From contig JAQBRC010000006.1 in assembly GCA_028286705.1 (NCBI GenBank), forward strand, positions 1-46,328: a stretch of 46,328 nt of DNA, given 5' to 3'. How positions within the stretch are numbered: the stretch's first letter is position 1; each line of letters begins with the position of its first letter. Under the pieces are notes generated by a model, which worked only from the letters and a program-made list of their open reading frames with translations, was not told the origin of the DNA and did not search any database. Positions 31,886-39,933 of the stretch are shown one piece after another. The stretch comes from Candidatus Nomurabacteria bacterium. Its GTDB lineage: Bacteria > Patescibacteriota > Minisyncoccia > Phycocordibacterales > UBA9973. The position numbers and the translations under genes were made by a program.

Positions 31886-32521
31886 ATGGCCACTATCGGA
31901 ACACCCGCCCAACAATTTATTCCCGTCCAGGACGTTCGTGACGGCATTGTCGTATTGAAAGACGGCACCCTTTGCACCATTGTATTGGTTTCTTCCGTCA
32001 ACCTTAGCCTAAAGTCATACGACGAACAGCGCGCAACACTGTCTCAGTTCCAGAACTTTTTAAATACTCTTGATTTTCCAGTACAGATTGTCGTTCAGTC
32101 TCGTAAATATGATGTTCGTCCTTATATTTTAACGCTAGAAAACCGTCTGAAAGAGCAGACAGAGCAGCTGTTGCAGGTACAGACTCGCGAATATATCCAG
32201 TTTATCCAAACTTTTACCGACCAAGTGAACGTTATGCGCAAGTCTTTTTTTGTAGTTATTCCGTATGTTCCAGCAGTATTGAAACAAAGTTCTGGCATTG
32301 GAAAATTCTTTTCGTTCCTACGAAGTACTCCTAAGTCTGATTCTGGAGTTATCAGCGACTTTGAGGAAGAGCGTACGCAGCTTGAGCAACGCGTTAGCGT
32401 TGTTGAACAGGGACTATCAAGCGTTGGTCTTCGACTGGTGCAGCTTGGTACGCAGGAGGTGATTGAAGTGCTGTATAAGACCTTCAACCCTGGAGAAACC
32501 ACCAGCCAATCTAACGCCTAG
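31886..32521 (+). CDS. VirB4/TraC N-terminal domain protein (separate gene)
   Basis: The 211-residue protein begins with an alpha/beta module (VQDVRDGIVVLKDGTLCTIVLVSSVNLSLKSYDEQRATL ... FLNTLDFPVQIVVQSRKYDV). This matches the N-terminal part of VirB4/TraC-type T4SS ATPases, which docks onto the membrane complex. No Walker motif is present; the ATPase is the next gene, in another frame, with its own start. Splitting of this domain from the motor is common in CPR clusters as far as I know, so it is not called a frameshift. It starts 2 bp after the PrgI stop codon. Confidence 0.78.
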   Translation: MATIGTPAQQFIPVQDVRDGIVVLKDGTLCTIVLVSSVNLSLKSYDEQRATLSQFQNFLNTLDFPVQIVVQSRKYDVRPYILTLENRLKEQTEQLLQVQTREYIQFIQTFTDQVNVMRKSFFVVIPYVPAVLKQSSGIGKFFSFLRSTPKSDSGVISDFEEERTQLEQRVSVVEQGLSSVGLRLVQLGTQEVIEVLYKTFNPGETTSQSNA

Positions 32522-32546
32522 CGATAAACTGAGGTATACTGTATCC

Positions 32547-34334
32547 ATGAAAGACAACGGAGGGCTTCTACCAATCTCCTCATCACAAGTTCACGAATGG
32601 GAAACAATGGAACTAGCAGACAAGATTGCTCCTTCTGCTATTGAAATCACTTCCAAGTCCATGCGTATCGGCGATAAGATCGTTCGTACCTTCTTTGTTA
32701 TTTCTTATCCTCGATACCTTACCGACAATTGGCTGACTCCAATTATCAATCTTGATAAGATTTTTGATATTGCCATCTATGTTAACCCTATTGAAACAGC
32801 AGAATTGCTGAAGCATTTCCAGAAGAAGATTGCCGAAGTGGAGAGTCAGATCATCGTTCGCCAGCAAAAGGGATTAGTTCGCGACCCAATGCTTGATACT
32901 GCGAGAGAAGACTTGGAAGAGCTTCGTGACAACCTGACACAGGCACAGGAAAAGATGTTTGACCTTGGCATGTACATCACCATCTACGCTGACAACGAAA
33001 CAGACTTGTTCCGCACTGAAAGTGAAATCAAGTCACTGCTTGAGTCAAAGCTTATTTATATGAAGCCAACGCTCTTTCAAGAAGAGGATGGGTTCAAGAC
33101 TGTTGCCCCACTTGGTACAGACAAACTCAATGTCACACAAAAGCTTAACTCTGAGCCTATTTCTAGTATGTTTCCATTCGTTTCATTCGACCTTACAAGC
33201 GAAACAGGAATCTTGTACGGTGTTAACCGACACAACTCTAGTCTTGTTATCTTTGATCGTTTCAGTCTTGAAAACTATAACTCTATTATCTTTGCCAAGT
33301 CTGGTGCCGGAAAGAGTTACGCGACAAAGTTGGAAATCATTCGTACGTTGATGTTTGATACAGACGTTATCGTTATTGACCCTGAACGAGAATACGAATA
33401 TCTCGCAGAAGCTATTGGCGGACGTTATTTTAATATTTCATTGTCTTCAGAACACCACATTAATCCGTTTGACCTTCCTATTCCTCGTGAAGACGAGTCA
33501 GCAGCAGATGTGTTGCGCAGCAACATCATCAACCTTGTTGGGTTGTTCCGTATCATGCTTGGAGGGTTAAGTCCTGAGGAAGACTCAATCATTGACCGTG
33601 CCATTACAGAAACCTATTCTCTTAAAGACATTAGTGCCGAGTCAGACTTTAGCAGCATTGAACCACCATTGCTGTCAGACTTTGAAATGGTATTGTCAGG
33701 GATGGAGGGAACTGACTCTGTCTTGCAGCGTCTCACTAAATATACCCATGGCTCATGGTCTAACTTTATCAACCAGCCAACAAACGTTGATATCAACAAG
33801 AAGTTCGTTGTCTTTTCAGTGCGAGACATGGAAGACGACCTTAAGCCTGCTGCTATGTATATAGTGACGCACTTTATTTGGAATGCTGTCCGCAAGGAAC
33901 TGAAGAAGCGCCTATTGGTTGTTGACGAGGCATGGTGGATGATGAAGTCAGAAGACACAGCAAGCTTCCTATACTCCATCGCAAAGCGAGGACGTAAGTA
34001 TTATTTGGGCCTTTGTACCATTACTCAAGACGTTGGGGACTTCATGAAGAGCCCATATGGTGTGCCAATTATCACCAACTCTTCTATCCAGCTATTGCTG
34101 AAGCAATCTCCATCAACTATGGATGTCTTGCAAAAGACCTTTAACCTGACTGACGAGGAGAAGTATCTATTGTTGGAGTCTGGGGTAGGGGAAGGAATCT
34201 TCTTTGCCGGACTGAAGCATGTGGCTATCAAGATCATCGCTTCCTATACAGAAGACCAAATCATCACCTCTGACCCTTCACAGGTTATTTCTATCAAGAA
34301 AGCCAAACAGGAATTCTCCGAACAGAGAGCGTAA
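32547..34334 (+). CDS. virB4: VirB4-family T4SS ATPase
   Basis: A 595-residue motor ATPase of type IV secretion systems. The start MKDNGGLLPISSSQVHEWE is placed where TATACT (32535-32540) ends 6 bases before the ATG. It has Walker A SGAGKS (252-257), DPEREYEYL just after, Walker B RLLVVDEAWWMM (about 455-465), and the arginine-finger region SIAKRGRKYYLGLCTITQDVGD. The pattern is that of VirB4/TraC, not VirD4. It would power pilus assembly or substrate transport at the inner membrane. No relaxase gene is in the window. Confidence 0.93.
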   Translation: MKDNGGLLPISSSQVHEWETMELADKIAPSAIEITSKSMRIGDKIVRTFFVISYPRYLTDNWLTPIINLDKIFDIAIYVNPIETAELLKHFQKKIAEVESQIIVRQQKGLVRDPMLDTAREDLEELRDNLTQAQEKMFDLGMYITIYADNETDLFRTESEIKSLLESKLIYMKPTLFQEEDGFKTVAPLGTDKLNVTQKLNSEPISSMFPFVSFDLTSETGILYGVNRHNSSLVIFDRFSLENYNSIIFAKSGAGKSYATKLEIIRTLMFDTDVIVIDPEREYEYLAEAIGGRYFNISLSSEHHINPFDLPIPREDESAADVLRSNIINLVGLFRIMLGGLSPEEDSIIDRAITETYSLKDISAESDFSSIEPPLLSDFEMVLSGMEGTDSVLQRLTKYTHGSWSNFINQPTNVDINKKFVVFSVRDMEDDLKPAAMYIVTHFIWNAVRKELKKRLLVVDEAWWMMKSEDTASFLYSIAKRGRKYYLGLCTITQDVGDFMKSPYGVPIITNSSIQLLLKQSPSTMDVLQKTFNLTDEEKYLLLESGVGEGIFFAGLKHVAIKIIASYTEDQIITSDPSQVISIKKAKQEFSEQRA

Positions 34335-34361
34335 AGCACTGCTGTTTGCTATACTTATAGC

Positions 34362-35327
34362 GTGAAATCTATCTTAAAAAGAATCAGTGTCATAACTATT
34401 GCAGCAATACTTTCAATTGTTGTGTTTAGTATGGTACATGCGCAGTCTGCTTCTGTTGATCTCTCTATCACGAGCAGTCCTATAAACCCCGCTCCGGGGG
34501 AGAAGGTAACACTTACACTGCAGAGCTTTAGTGCCGACCTCAGTCAAGCCAATATTGTTTGGGACTATAACGGCAAAAACATTGCCTCAGGAAAAGGAAG
34601 GACGACTATTTCAGTTATTGCTCCGGGTAGCGGGATATCAGGTTCCATTACTGCCAGCGCAACAGGAGGATTTAATGCGGCTAGTGCGACACTGATATTG
34701 CGGCCTGCCAGCGTTGATCTGCTCTTTGAAGGAGCAGACAGTTATACTGCTCCCTTTTATAAAGGCTTAGCGCTACCCTCAACAGGAGGAATTGTTCGCG
34801 TTACAGCAATTCCATCAATTACAGCACCAAAAGGATTGAGCTTTAACTGGAAAAGAAACGGTGAGGCGCAACAGACTGCTTCAGGCTACGGCAAATCAAC
34901 ACTATTGTTCAAGCACGACGAGCTAACCCCGACAGAAACCATTGATGTTACAGAAAACAATGGCGGTTTTAGCGGGGCTGGCAGTATCAGTGTTACTCCA
35001 GGAAAACCTATCATTGCAGGATATTTCAACAATGACGGCTATGTGGATTATGCTAACGGATCAACGGGTATCCTTAGTACAACTGGTACCGGTGCATTGA
35101 TACACTTCGAACCCTATTTTATTTCTTCTCCGAACAGCCTGGCTCGTGACTTAACATTTTCATACACTGATGACAGCGGCAATGCGCTTAATCCTTCTAG
35201 GATAAAGAACGAACTAGGATTATCTCGCCCTGACAATGGGGGAGGGTCTGATTTCAGCACCGCAGTAAGTACTGTAGTATTCACCCTTCAGAACATCACC
35301 AAACGATTCACAGTCAATTTCAATTAG
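34362..35327 (+). CDS. Exported protein with Ig-like beta domains (321 residues)
   Basis: The gene starts at GTG: TATACT with extended TGC (34350-34355) ends exactly 6 bases before it. A signal peptide (about 9-27, ending SMVHAQS) is followed by two or three beta-sandwich-like stretches. The first is SPINPAPGEKVTLTLQS ... IVWDYNGKNIASGKG; a second similar one is SFNWKRNGEAQQTASGYGKSTLLF. These resemble PKD/Ig-type domains of surface proteins. No enzyme motif is seen. Its place between the VirB4 ATPase and the pilin-peptidase suggests a structural or adhesive part. Confidence 0.65.
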   Translation: MKSILKRISVITIAAILSIVVFSMVHAQSASVDLSITSSPINPAPGEKVTLTLQSFSADLSQANIVWDYNGKNIASGKGRTTISVIAPGSGISGSITASATGGFNAASATLILRPASVDLLFEGADSYTAPFYKGLALPSTGGIVRVTAIPSITAPKGLSFNWKRNGEAQQTASGYGKSTLLFKHDELTPTETIDVTENNGGFSGAGSISVTPGKPIIAGYFNNDGYVDYANGSTGILSTTGTGALIHFEPYFISSPNSLARDLTFSYTDDSGNALNPSRIKNELGLSRPDNGGGSDFSTAVSTVVFTLQNITKRFTVNFN

Positions 35328-35348
35328 GATTCGTGATAAACTAAAGGT

Positions 35349-37085
35349 ATGAAAAAAATACTGTGGCTAACATTTATCTTTACGCTGTTGTTCGTCAGCC
35401 ACAGTTTTGCTGACTACAACCTTACAGCTAAGCCAACCGGTACAACTATTAATGCCACCCTTGTAGGGGGCTTGAATAACTATCAATACCAATTAGTTGT
35501 CCAAACAACTCCCTTTGATTCAACAACTACCTATAGCGGGAAGAAACCAGGAGCGCAGGCATATATAAGTGATCCAATAACATTCAAGAGGGTAGTTGCA
35601 ACCCCACCCCTCACAACCGGAACTGCAACATGGTCAATTATCGGCAACAAAGCCAATACTCTTTACTACATACGGGTATTGGAAATTCCTTCTACTTCTG
35701 CTCCTGCAAAATATGTAACCGAACAGGCTTCCGTTACTACAGGGGCGGTCACTATTTCTTTTGACACACTCAAGACAGAAAAGGTGGCAGATGGGGAAGT
35801 TATTGTTAAGGGAAAAATTACAGATCAACCGTTTAACCCTAGCCAATACAAGGCTATATTGTATTTCACTAAAGAAGTACCCCGGAATGGCGCAACAACA
35901 ATAACAAGCAATACTGGCGCTATTCAAAGCAGCAAGACAGCTGCTCTTGGTGGACCAGAAGGCATCAACGATGATGGCACGTACTATTGGCACCTTTCTG
36001 GCCTGAGTCCAAGTACTACATACTACATCCAGCAGACAATTTCTGCGGGTGTTAATTCAAAGGTTGGATCAATTGACCACTTCGACAGCAGTACAGGAAA
36101 TATTGTTGCATCTGCAACGGATCAAGTTTCATACGACAAAGAGCACAGCTATACGCTGCTGTCTCCATTTCCTAACTTCAGTGTTCTTCCTGATCCTGAC
36201 CTTTGTGCCCAAAAGATAGCGGCAAATGGCGGGGTACGGCCTGCCAATCTTCCTTTCTGTGACATGAACGATGTTATTAACTATTTTCTTAAATTGCTAA
36301 TTGGTCTATCTGCGGTCGTGCTGGTATTCCGTCTAATGTATGAGGGATACGTATACATGACCAGCGATATGCCGTTTAAGCTAGCCAGCTCAAAAGGATC
36401 ATTCTTTGCGGCGCTCGGTGGACTGCTACTAGCACTTACTTCATACATTATTTTAAATACGATTAATCCGAAGTTAGTAAATAACAATATTGGCATAACT
36501 CAACTAGCTATTGGTATTGATGGCGATGCCAACATTCCAACTATCTTTATTCCAACAGGACAAATGCCTAAGGATATATACTGTCCGGGAAGCGGAAAAA
36601 GTGCAGCAATTGCCAAGATTGCTCAAAGCTACAAAGGAAAGGTTACATACAGTCAGACGAATAAAAGTGCGGCTGCACAGTCTGATGGATATGCTCGTCT
36701 CGACTGTTCTAGTTTTGTAAACACAGTATTGAACTGTGCTGGATATAAGGCAGGAACTGATTTCATTAATGAAGGTACTTCATCCATTTTTGGCAATTCA
36801 GAAAAACTCAGCATGTCGACAGACTTTGTTATTAATGGTGGTTCTGTCTCTGTTAAGGGAAAAGTGTTAAATCCTGGAGATTTAGTTGGGTGGCCACCTG
36901 CAGGAGGCGCTGGTCACGTGTTGATATATGTTGGAAACGCAACCTTTATGGATTCTCATGGGGGAGCGGCGGGAAGACAGCCAGGAAACGCCATTGGTGT
37001 CTATACAGCTACTCAGATCAAAACCTTATACGGAGGAAGCGCCGCTTCAAAGACAATAAATTCTATAAAGAGAATACCTGTATAG
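35349..37085 (+). CDS. Multidomain protein: exported beta domains, T4SS-pilin helices and NlpC/P60 peptidase
   Basis: A 578-residue protein with a signal peptide (ending SHSFA) and beta-rich Fn3-like exported domains (about 25-270). A two-helix segment follows (about 306-373, DVINYFLKLLIGLSAVVLVFR ... YIILNTINPKLV) that matches the CPR T4SS-pilin/VirB2 pattern. A C-terminal NlpC/P60-like cysteine peptidase (about 410-578) has C453 in RLDCSSFV, H523 in GAGHVLIYVG and polar H537 in DSHGG. The peptidase would open peptidoglycan for the machine, as VirB1 does in other T4SSs. TAAACT with extended TGA (35337-35342) ends 6 bases before the ATG. Confidence 0.82.
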   Translation: MKKILWLTFIFTLLFVSHSFADYNLTAKPTGTTINATLVGGLNNYQYQLVVQTTPFDSTTTYSGKKPGAQAYISDPITFKRVVATPPLTTGTATWSIIGNKANTLYYIRVLEIPSTSAPAKYVTEQASVTTGAVTISFDTLKTEKVADGEVIVKGKITDQPFNPSQYKAILYFTKEVPRNGATTITSNTGAIQSSKTAALGGPEGINDDGTYYWHLSGLSPSTTYYIQQTISAGVNSKVGSIDHFDSSTGNIVASATDQVSYDKEHSYTLLSPFPNFSVLPDPDLCAQKIAANGGVRPANLPFCDMNDVINYFLKLLIGLSAVVLVFRLMYEGYVYMTSDMPFKLASSKGSFFAALGGLLLALTSYIILNTINPKLVNNNIGITQLAIGIDGDANIPTIFIPTGQMPKDIYCPGSGKSAAIAKIAQSYKGKVTYSQTNKSAAAQSDGYARLDCSSFVNTVLNCAGYKAGTDFINEGTSSIFGNSEKLSMSTDFVINGGSVSVKGKVLNPGDLVGWPPAGGAGHVLIYVGNATFMDSHGGAAGRQPGNAIGVYTATQIKTLYGGSAASKTINSIKRIPV

Positions 37086-37097
37086 TACAATACTGAT

Positions 37098-38345
37098 ATG
37101 CGAAAGATTCTCATTATTACTTTGATTTCACTAGTACTCATTATCGGGGGAGTGTATTTCTTCTATTTCAGACCACGAGTGTTGAGTGGTCAACCTGTAC
37201 CAAATGTCCTCACATCATTTTTCCCGAAAGTAACTAGTTCCGGCAATTCTTTTGGAGCTGACGATACAGCAGTTAATCCTGACGGAACACCTGTAACTGC
37301 TACAGCATCTAAGCTTAAGCAGCTTACACCGCGCCCTATAGCGGGCTACACGGCCTTTGATATCTCAACTGCAGTATCTATACCTTCAATTGACCCTAAG
37401 GTAAAACCAACCGTAACAACAAAGACTGACTATTATGTTCGGTATGTTGGAAGAACGAATGGATATGTATATGAAATAAAGAACAACGAGATTCCGTTGC
37501 AGATCAGTAATATCCTTATACCCAATGTCTACGAAGCCTTCTTTGCAGACAGCAACAATACTGCGCTGTTGCGATTCCTTCGTCCGGATGGTCAAACGAT
37601 AGCAACATACAGTGTTCCTGTCCCTCCATTAAATCCAGACAATACACGAACACAGTTGTCTGGCGTATACCTTCCGGACAATATCTTTTCACTCGCTGTT
37701 TCTCCTGACCAGAAACAGATTGCTCGTATCACCGCTGATGACACAGGTACAACACTCAGTGCTTCAACAGCTGCGGGGAAGAACATTAAGGCGCTATACA
37801 AGTCTCCTTTTAATTCATGGATACCTCAATGGAATGCTTCTGGTATCTATCTTCAGACAAAGGCAGCAGCTAGTGCCAACGGATATGTGTATGCAGTTGA
37901 CCAGACTGCCGCACGCTTGAGAAGAATAGTTGGAAACGTGAATGGATTAACAACATCTGTTAGTCCATCAGGTGCATATGTGTTGTATTCTGAAAGTGCT
38001 AATTCATCCTTTGTTACCAAGGTATTTAATACCAAACTGGGTACAACAACAACGCTTAGCCTGAAGATACTGCCTGAAAAATGTACTTGGCTACAAAACG
38101 AAGATTTAATTTGTGCGGGAAATAACAGTGTTGATAACGGGGCGTATCCTGATGCATGGTATGCAGGTACAACACACTTTGTTGATGAGCTATACCGCAT
38201 AACTCCTAATACCAATACATACAGTGTTGTATTTAATGACGGTGCAAGATCATTTGATATGACTAACCTGCAGGTTGATGAAAGCCAGCAATATCTGTAC
38301 TTTGTTGATAAGAACACTGGCATACTCTGGAAATATTCATACTAA
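37098..38345 (+). CDS. Membrane-anchored beta-propeller-like protein, last gene of the T4SS-like cluster
   Basis: The 415-residue protein has an N-terminal anchor helix (about 4-24, ILIITLISLVLIIGGVYFFYF) and a Ser/Thr/Ala linker. Repeated strands of about 45 residues follow, reminiscent of TolB/WD-type propellers (DNIFSLAVSPDQKQIARITADD, NSWIPQWNASGIYLQTKA, GLTTSVSPSGAYVLYSES, MTNLQVDESQQYLYFVDKNTG). Such propellers usually bind proteins or glycans outside the membrane. TACAAT (37086-37091) ends 6 bases before the ATG. The stop codon lies in a strong convergent terminator, which closes the cluster. Confidence 0.7.
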   Translation: MRKILIITLISLVLIIGGVYFFYFRPRVLSGQPVPNVLTSFFPKVTSSGNSFGADDTAVNPDGTPVTATASKLKQLTPRPIAGYTAFDISTAVSIPSIDPKVKPTVTTKTDYYVRYVGRTNGYVYEIKNNEIPLQISNILIPNVYEAFFADSNNTALLRFLRPDGQTIATYSVPVPPLNPDNTRTQLSGVYLPDNIFSLAVSPDQKQIARITADDTGTTLSASTAAGKNIKALYKSPFNSWIPQWNASGIYLQTKAAASANGYVYAVDQTAARLRRIVGNVNGLTTSVSPSGAYVLYSESANSSFVTKVFNTKLGTTTTLSLKILPEKCTWLQNEDLICAGNNSVDNGAYPDAWYAGTTHFVDELYRITPNTNTYSVVFNDGARSFDMTNLQVDESQQYLYFVDKNTGILWKYSY

Positions 38346-38383
38346 TAAAAAGACCGAGACATAGTCTCGGTCTTTTTATTAGT
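38341..38383. terminator. Strong bidirectional terminator between the T4SS-like cluster and yidC
   Basis: A perfect 20-bp stem (core AAAAAGACCGAGAC / GTCTCGGTCTTTTT, loop ATA) with A- and T-tracts. It ends the rightward cluster and the leftward rpmH-rnpA-yidD-yidC group. Confidence 0.95.
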
Positions 38384-38385
38384 AT

Positions 38386-39099
38386 CTATTGATTCATCTT
38401 GCTGCGAACTGTTCTTCGTAGGTATAGTTCCTGAAGGATAGAGAAGAGATTAGCAACAGTCCAATATAGAGATACGGCTGCAGCTAGGCGACTAGCAATG
38501 AAAATGATGATGATAGGGAGGATGTACTTAGTCTGCACTGACAAACTTTGTGCCAATTGATTCTGCATGTTCTTCTCTCCATTGCTAGGAGCAGTTGGAG
38601 CTGGTGCAAGAAACGCTTGGATGGCTTGAGTAACACCGGCAAGGATGGCGAGAGGGAGAAACGGCTTGGTGATATCAATAAGACCGAGGAATAGATTCTT
38701 TAGGTTTTCTGTTGAGAGGAAACTGTATAGGTGCTCAGGCTGGCTAATACCATGCGAGAAGACACTGTAGAGGGCCAAGAGGATAGGGAGCTGGATAAGG
38801 AGATACAGACATCCAGAGAAGGGGTTAATCTTCTCATCCTTGTACAGAGCCATAGTTGCCTGTGCTTCAGCTTCCTTTGTTAGTCCTTGAGACTTAATAG
38901 CCTGAAGCTTTGGCTCCAATGCCTTCATACGGTATTGTCCGACAATACTCTTCTTGCTGAGAGGGTATAGGGCAAGACGGATAATGATAGTTACAACAAC
39001 CACCGCCAAACCAACGTCTTGGAACGTTATGTGCTGAGCAATGAAGATAAGTGCGTTATAGATCGGCTGGTATATAAGTATGTTCCAAAGGTAAATCAT
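38386..39099 (-). CDS. yidC: Membrane protein insertase YidC (short form)
   Basis: A 237-residue YidC/Oxa1/SpoIIIJ-type insertase without the large periplasmic domain of Gram-negative YidC. It shows the conserved LYPLSKKSIVGQYRMKALEPKLQAIKSQ region, which carries the hydrophilic-groove arginine. Helices follow with INPFSGCLYLLIQLPILLALYSVF and the last helix ALYWTVANLFSILQELYL-like segment (AAVSLYWTVANLFSI). It inserts membrane proteins, here perhaps including the T4SS-like parts. TATAAT with extended TGC (39107-39112, minus strand) ends 7 bases before the ATG, so it has its own promoter within the rpmH group. Confidence 0.93.
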   Translation of the reverse strand: MIYLWNILIYQPIYNALIFIAQHITFQDVGLAVVVVTIIIRLALYPLSKKSIVGQYRMKALEPKLQAIKSQGLTKEAEAQATMALYKDEKINPFSGCLYLLIQLPILLALYSVFSHGISQPEHLYSFLSTENLKNLFLGLIDITKPFLPLAILAGVTQAIQAFLAPAPTAPSNGEKNMQNQLAQSLSVQTKYILPIIIIFIASRLAAAVSLYWTVANLFSILQELYLRRTVRSKMNQ

Positions 39100-39118
39100 G
39101 ACTGTGATTATAGCATTA

Positions 39119-39358
39119 TTATGGCAGATCTACCTGTGGTTCATTGCCCGGATGACAGCGGCCGATTCTATTAGCTGATTTTCGCAGAGCGGTGAAAAAA
39201 GGGTACTTTTTAAAGACTTCTTGGGCATATTGAGAGCAGGTAGGGTAGAAAATACAGTGTGAACGGGTATAAAAGGGACTTATAAAGGTCCGATACAGCC
39301 AAATAACGCTTAAAGCTATGTAATTAGGTATTTTTTTGAGCTTTTTCAAGTAATGCAT
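39119..39358 (-). CDS. yidD: Membrane protein insertion efficiency factor YidD
   Basis: The 79-residue protein has the YidD signature: LSVIWLYRTFISPFYTRSHCIFYPTCSQYAQEVFKKYPFFTALRK, with the conserved CxFxPTCSxYA, then NRIGRCHPGNEPQVDLP. It is membrane-associated through an amphipathic helix and helps YidC-dependent insertion. It overlaps the end of rnpA by 35 bp, a tight coupling usual for this locus. The CHPG motif near the C terminus is also conserved. Confidence 0.92.
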   Translation of the reverse strand: MHYLKKLKKIPNYIALSVIWLYRTFISPFYTRSHCIFYPTCSQYAQEVFKKYPFFTALRKSANRIGRCHPGNEPQVDLP

Positions 39359-39656
39359 TGAGGTTCTGCTGTAATTCGCTATATGTCATATCATATACCT
39401 GTTTTGAGACATATAATATAGCTTCTGCTGAAAAACCCTTATATTGCTTGAATAGGGTATATAACTGACGGCGTACTTTGTTGCGCAATACAGCTTTTTT
39501 CTGGTGTTTTGAGCCTGTAACGACGGTAAAACCGTTGTTTTCCAAGGAATTAGCGTATTTTAGGGTACCTACACGGTTAAAAACCACCTTTAAATCGTTA
39601 TTTAATAGGAGATTTGCAACTTGAGAACGAGAAAGCCGTGTGTGTGACGGCAGCAT
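39324..39656 (-). CDS. rnpA: Ribonuclease P protein component
   Basis: A 110-residue RnpA, the protein cofactor of RNase P that matures tRNA 5' ends. It shows MLPSHTRLSRSQVANLL, GFTVVTGSKHQKKAVLRNKVRRQLY (the RNR region that binds the RNA) and the C-terminal helix. The usual RNR appears as KAVLRNKVRRQL. The start was chosen at MLPSHTRL, 4 bases after the rpmH stop codon; the frame's upstream extension overlaps rpmH. Order rpmH-rnpA-yidD-yidC is the ancestral one. Confidence 0.92.
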   Translation of the reverse strand: MLPSHTRLSRSQVANLLLNNDLKVVFNRVGTLKYANSLENNGFTVVTGSKHQKKAVLRNKVRRQLYTLFKQYKGFSAEAILYVSKQVYDMTYSELQQNLNALLEKAQKNT

Positions 39657-39660
39657 AAAG

Positions 39661-39798
39661 CTAAACAGTTGAGAGCTGGGCGCGGCCCTTACGGCGACGA
39701 GCGAGCAATACTTTTCGGCCAGTAGCAGTAGCACTGCGGACTAGAAATCCGTGTGTTGTTGCTCGCTTCTTCTTTTTTGGCTGATATGTTTGAGACAT
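39661..39798 (-). CDS. rpmH: 50S ribosomal protein L34
   Basis: The 45-residue reading frame on the minus strand translates as MSQTYQPKKKKRATTHGFLVRS, then ATATGRKVLLARRRKGRAQLSTV. This has the L34 hallmarks: KRATTHGFLVR in place of KRKRKHGFRARM, and the GRKVLLARRRKGR core. It is very basic, as expected. It is the first gene of the leftward rpmH-rnpA-yidD-yidC group. TATAGT lies 11 bases before the ATG, and the divergent dnaA gene starts 135 bp away. Confidence 0.95.
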   Translation of the reverse strand: MSQTYQPKKKKRATTHGFLVRSATATGRKVLLARRRKGRAQLSTV

Positions 39799-39875
39799 AG
39801 AGTAGGTGCACTATACACAAAAATATTCTATTAATCAAGTAGTCTTTTTTCCCTCCGTTTCTGCTATAATCCACT

Positions 39876-39895
39876 CAATCCACAGCTTATCCACT
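39876..39895. promoter_or_regulatory. DnaA-box-like sites upstream of dnaA
   Basis: CAATCCACA followed by TTATCCACT (39887-39895, one mismatch to TTATCCACA) lie about 40-55 bases before the dnaA start. They may serve dnaA autoregulation or be part of the origin. Confidence 0.6.
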
Positions 39896-39933
39896 TTTAT
39901 TAGATATTGGGAAAAGTCTGTATGATGTAATCA

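Noticed and set aside
32463..32546. N-terminal extension of the VirB4 ATPase overlapping the previous gene, or a frameshift joining the two
   Set aside because: The extension residues are the shadow of the upstream gene in another frame, and a TATACT box is placed exactly for the start at 32547.
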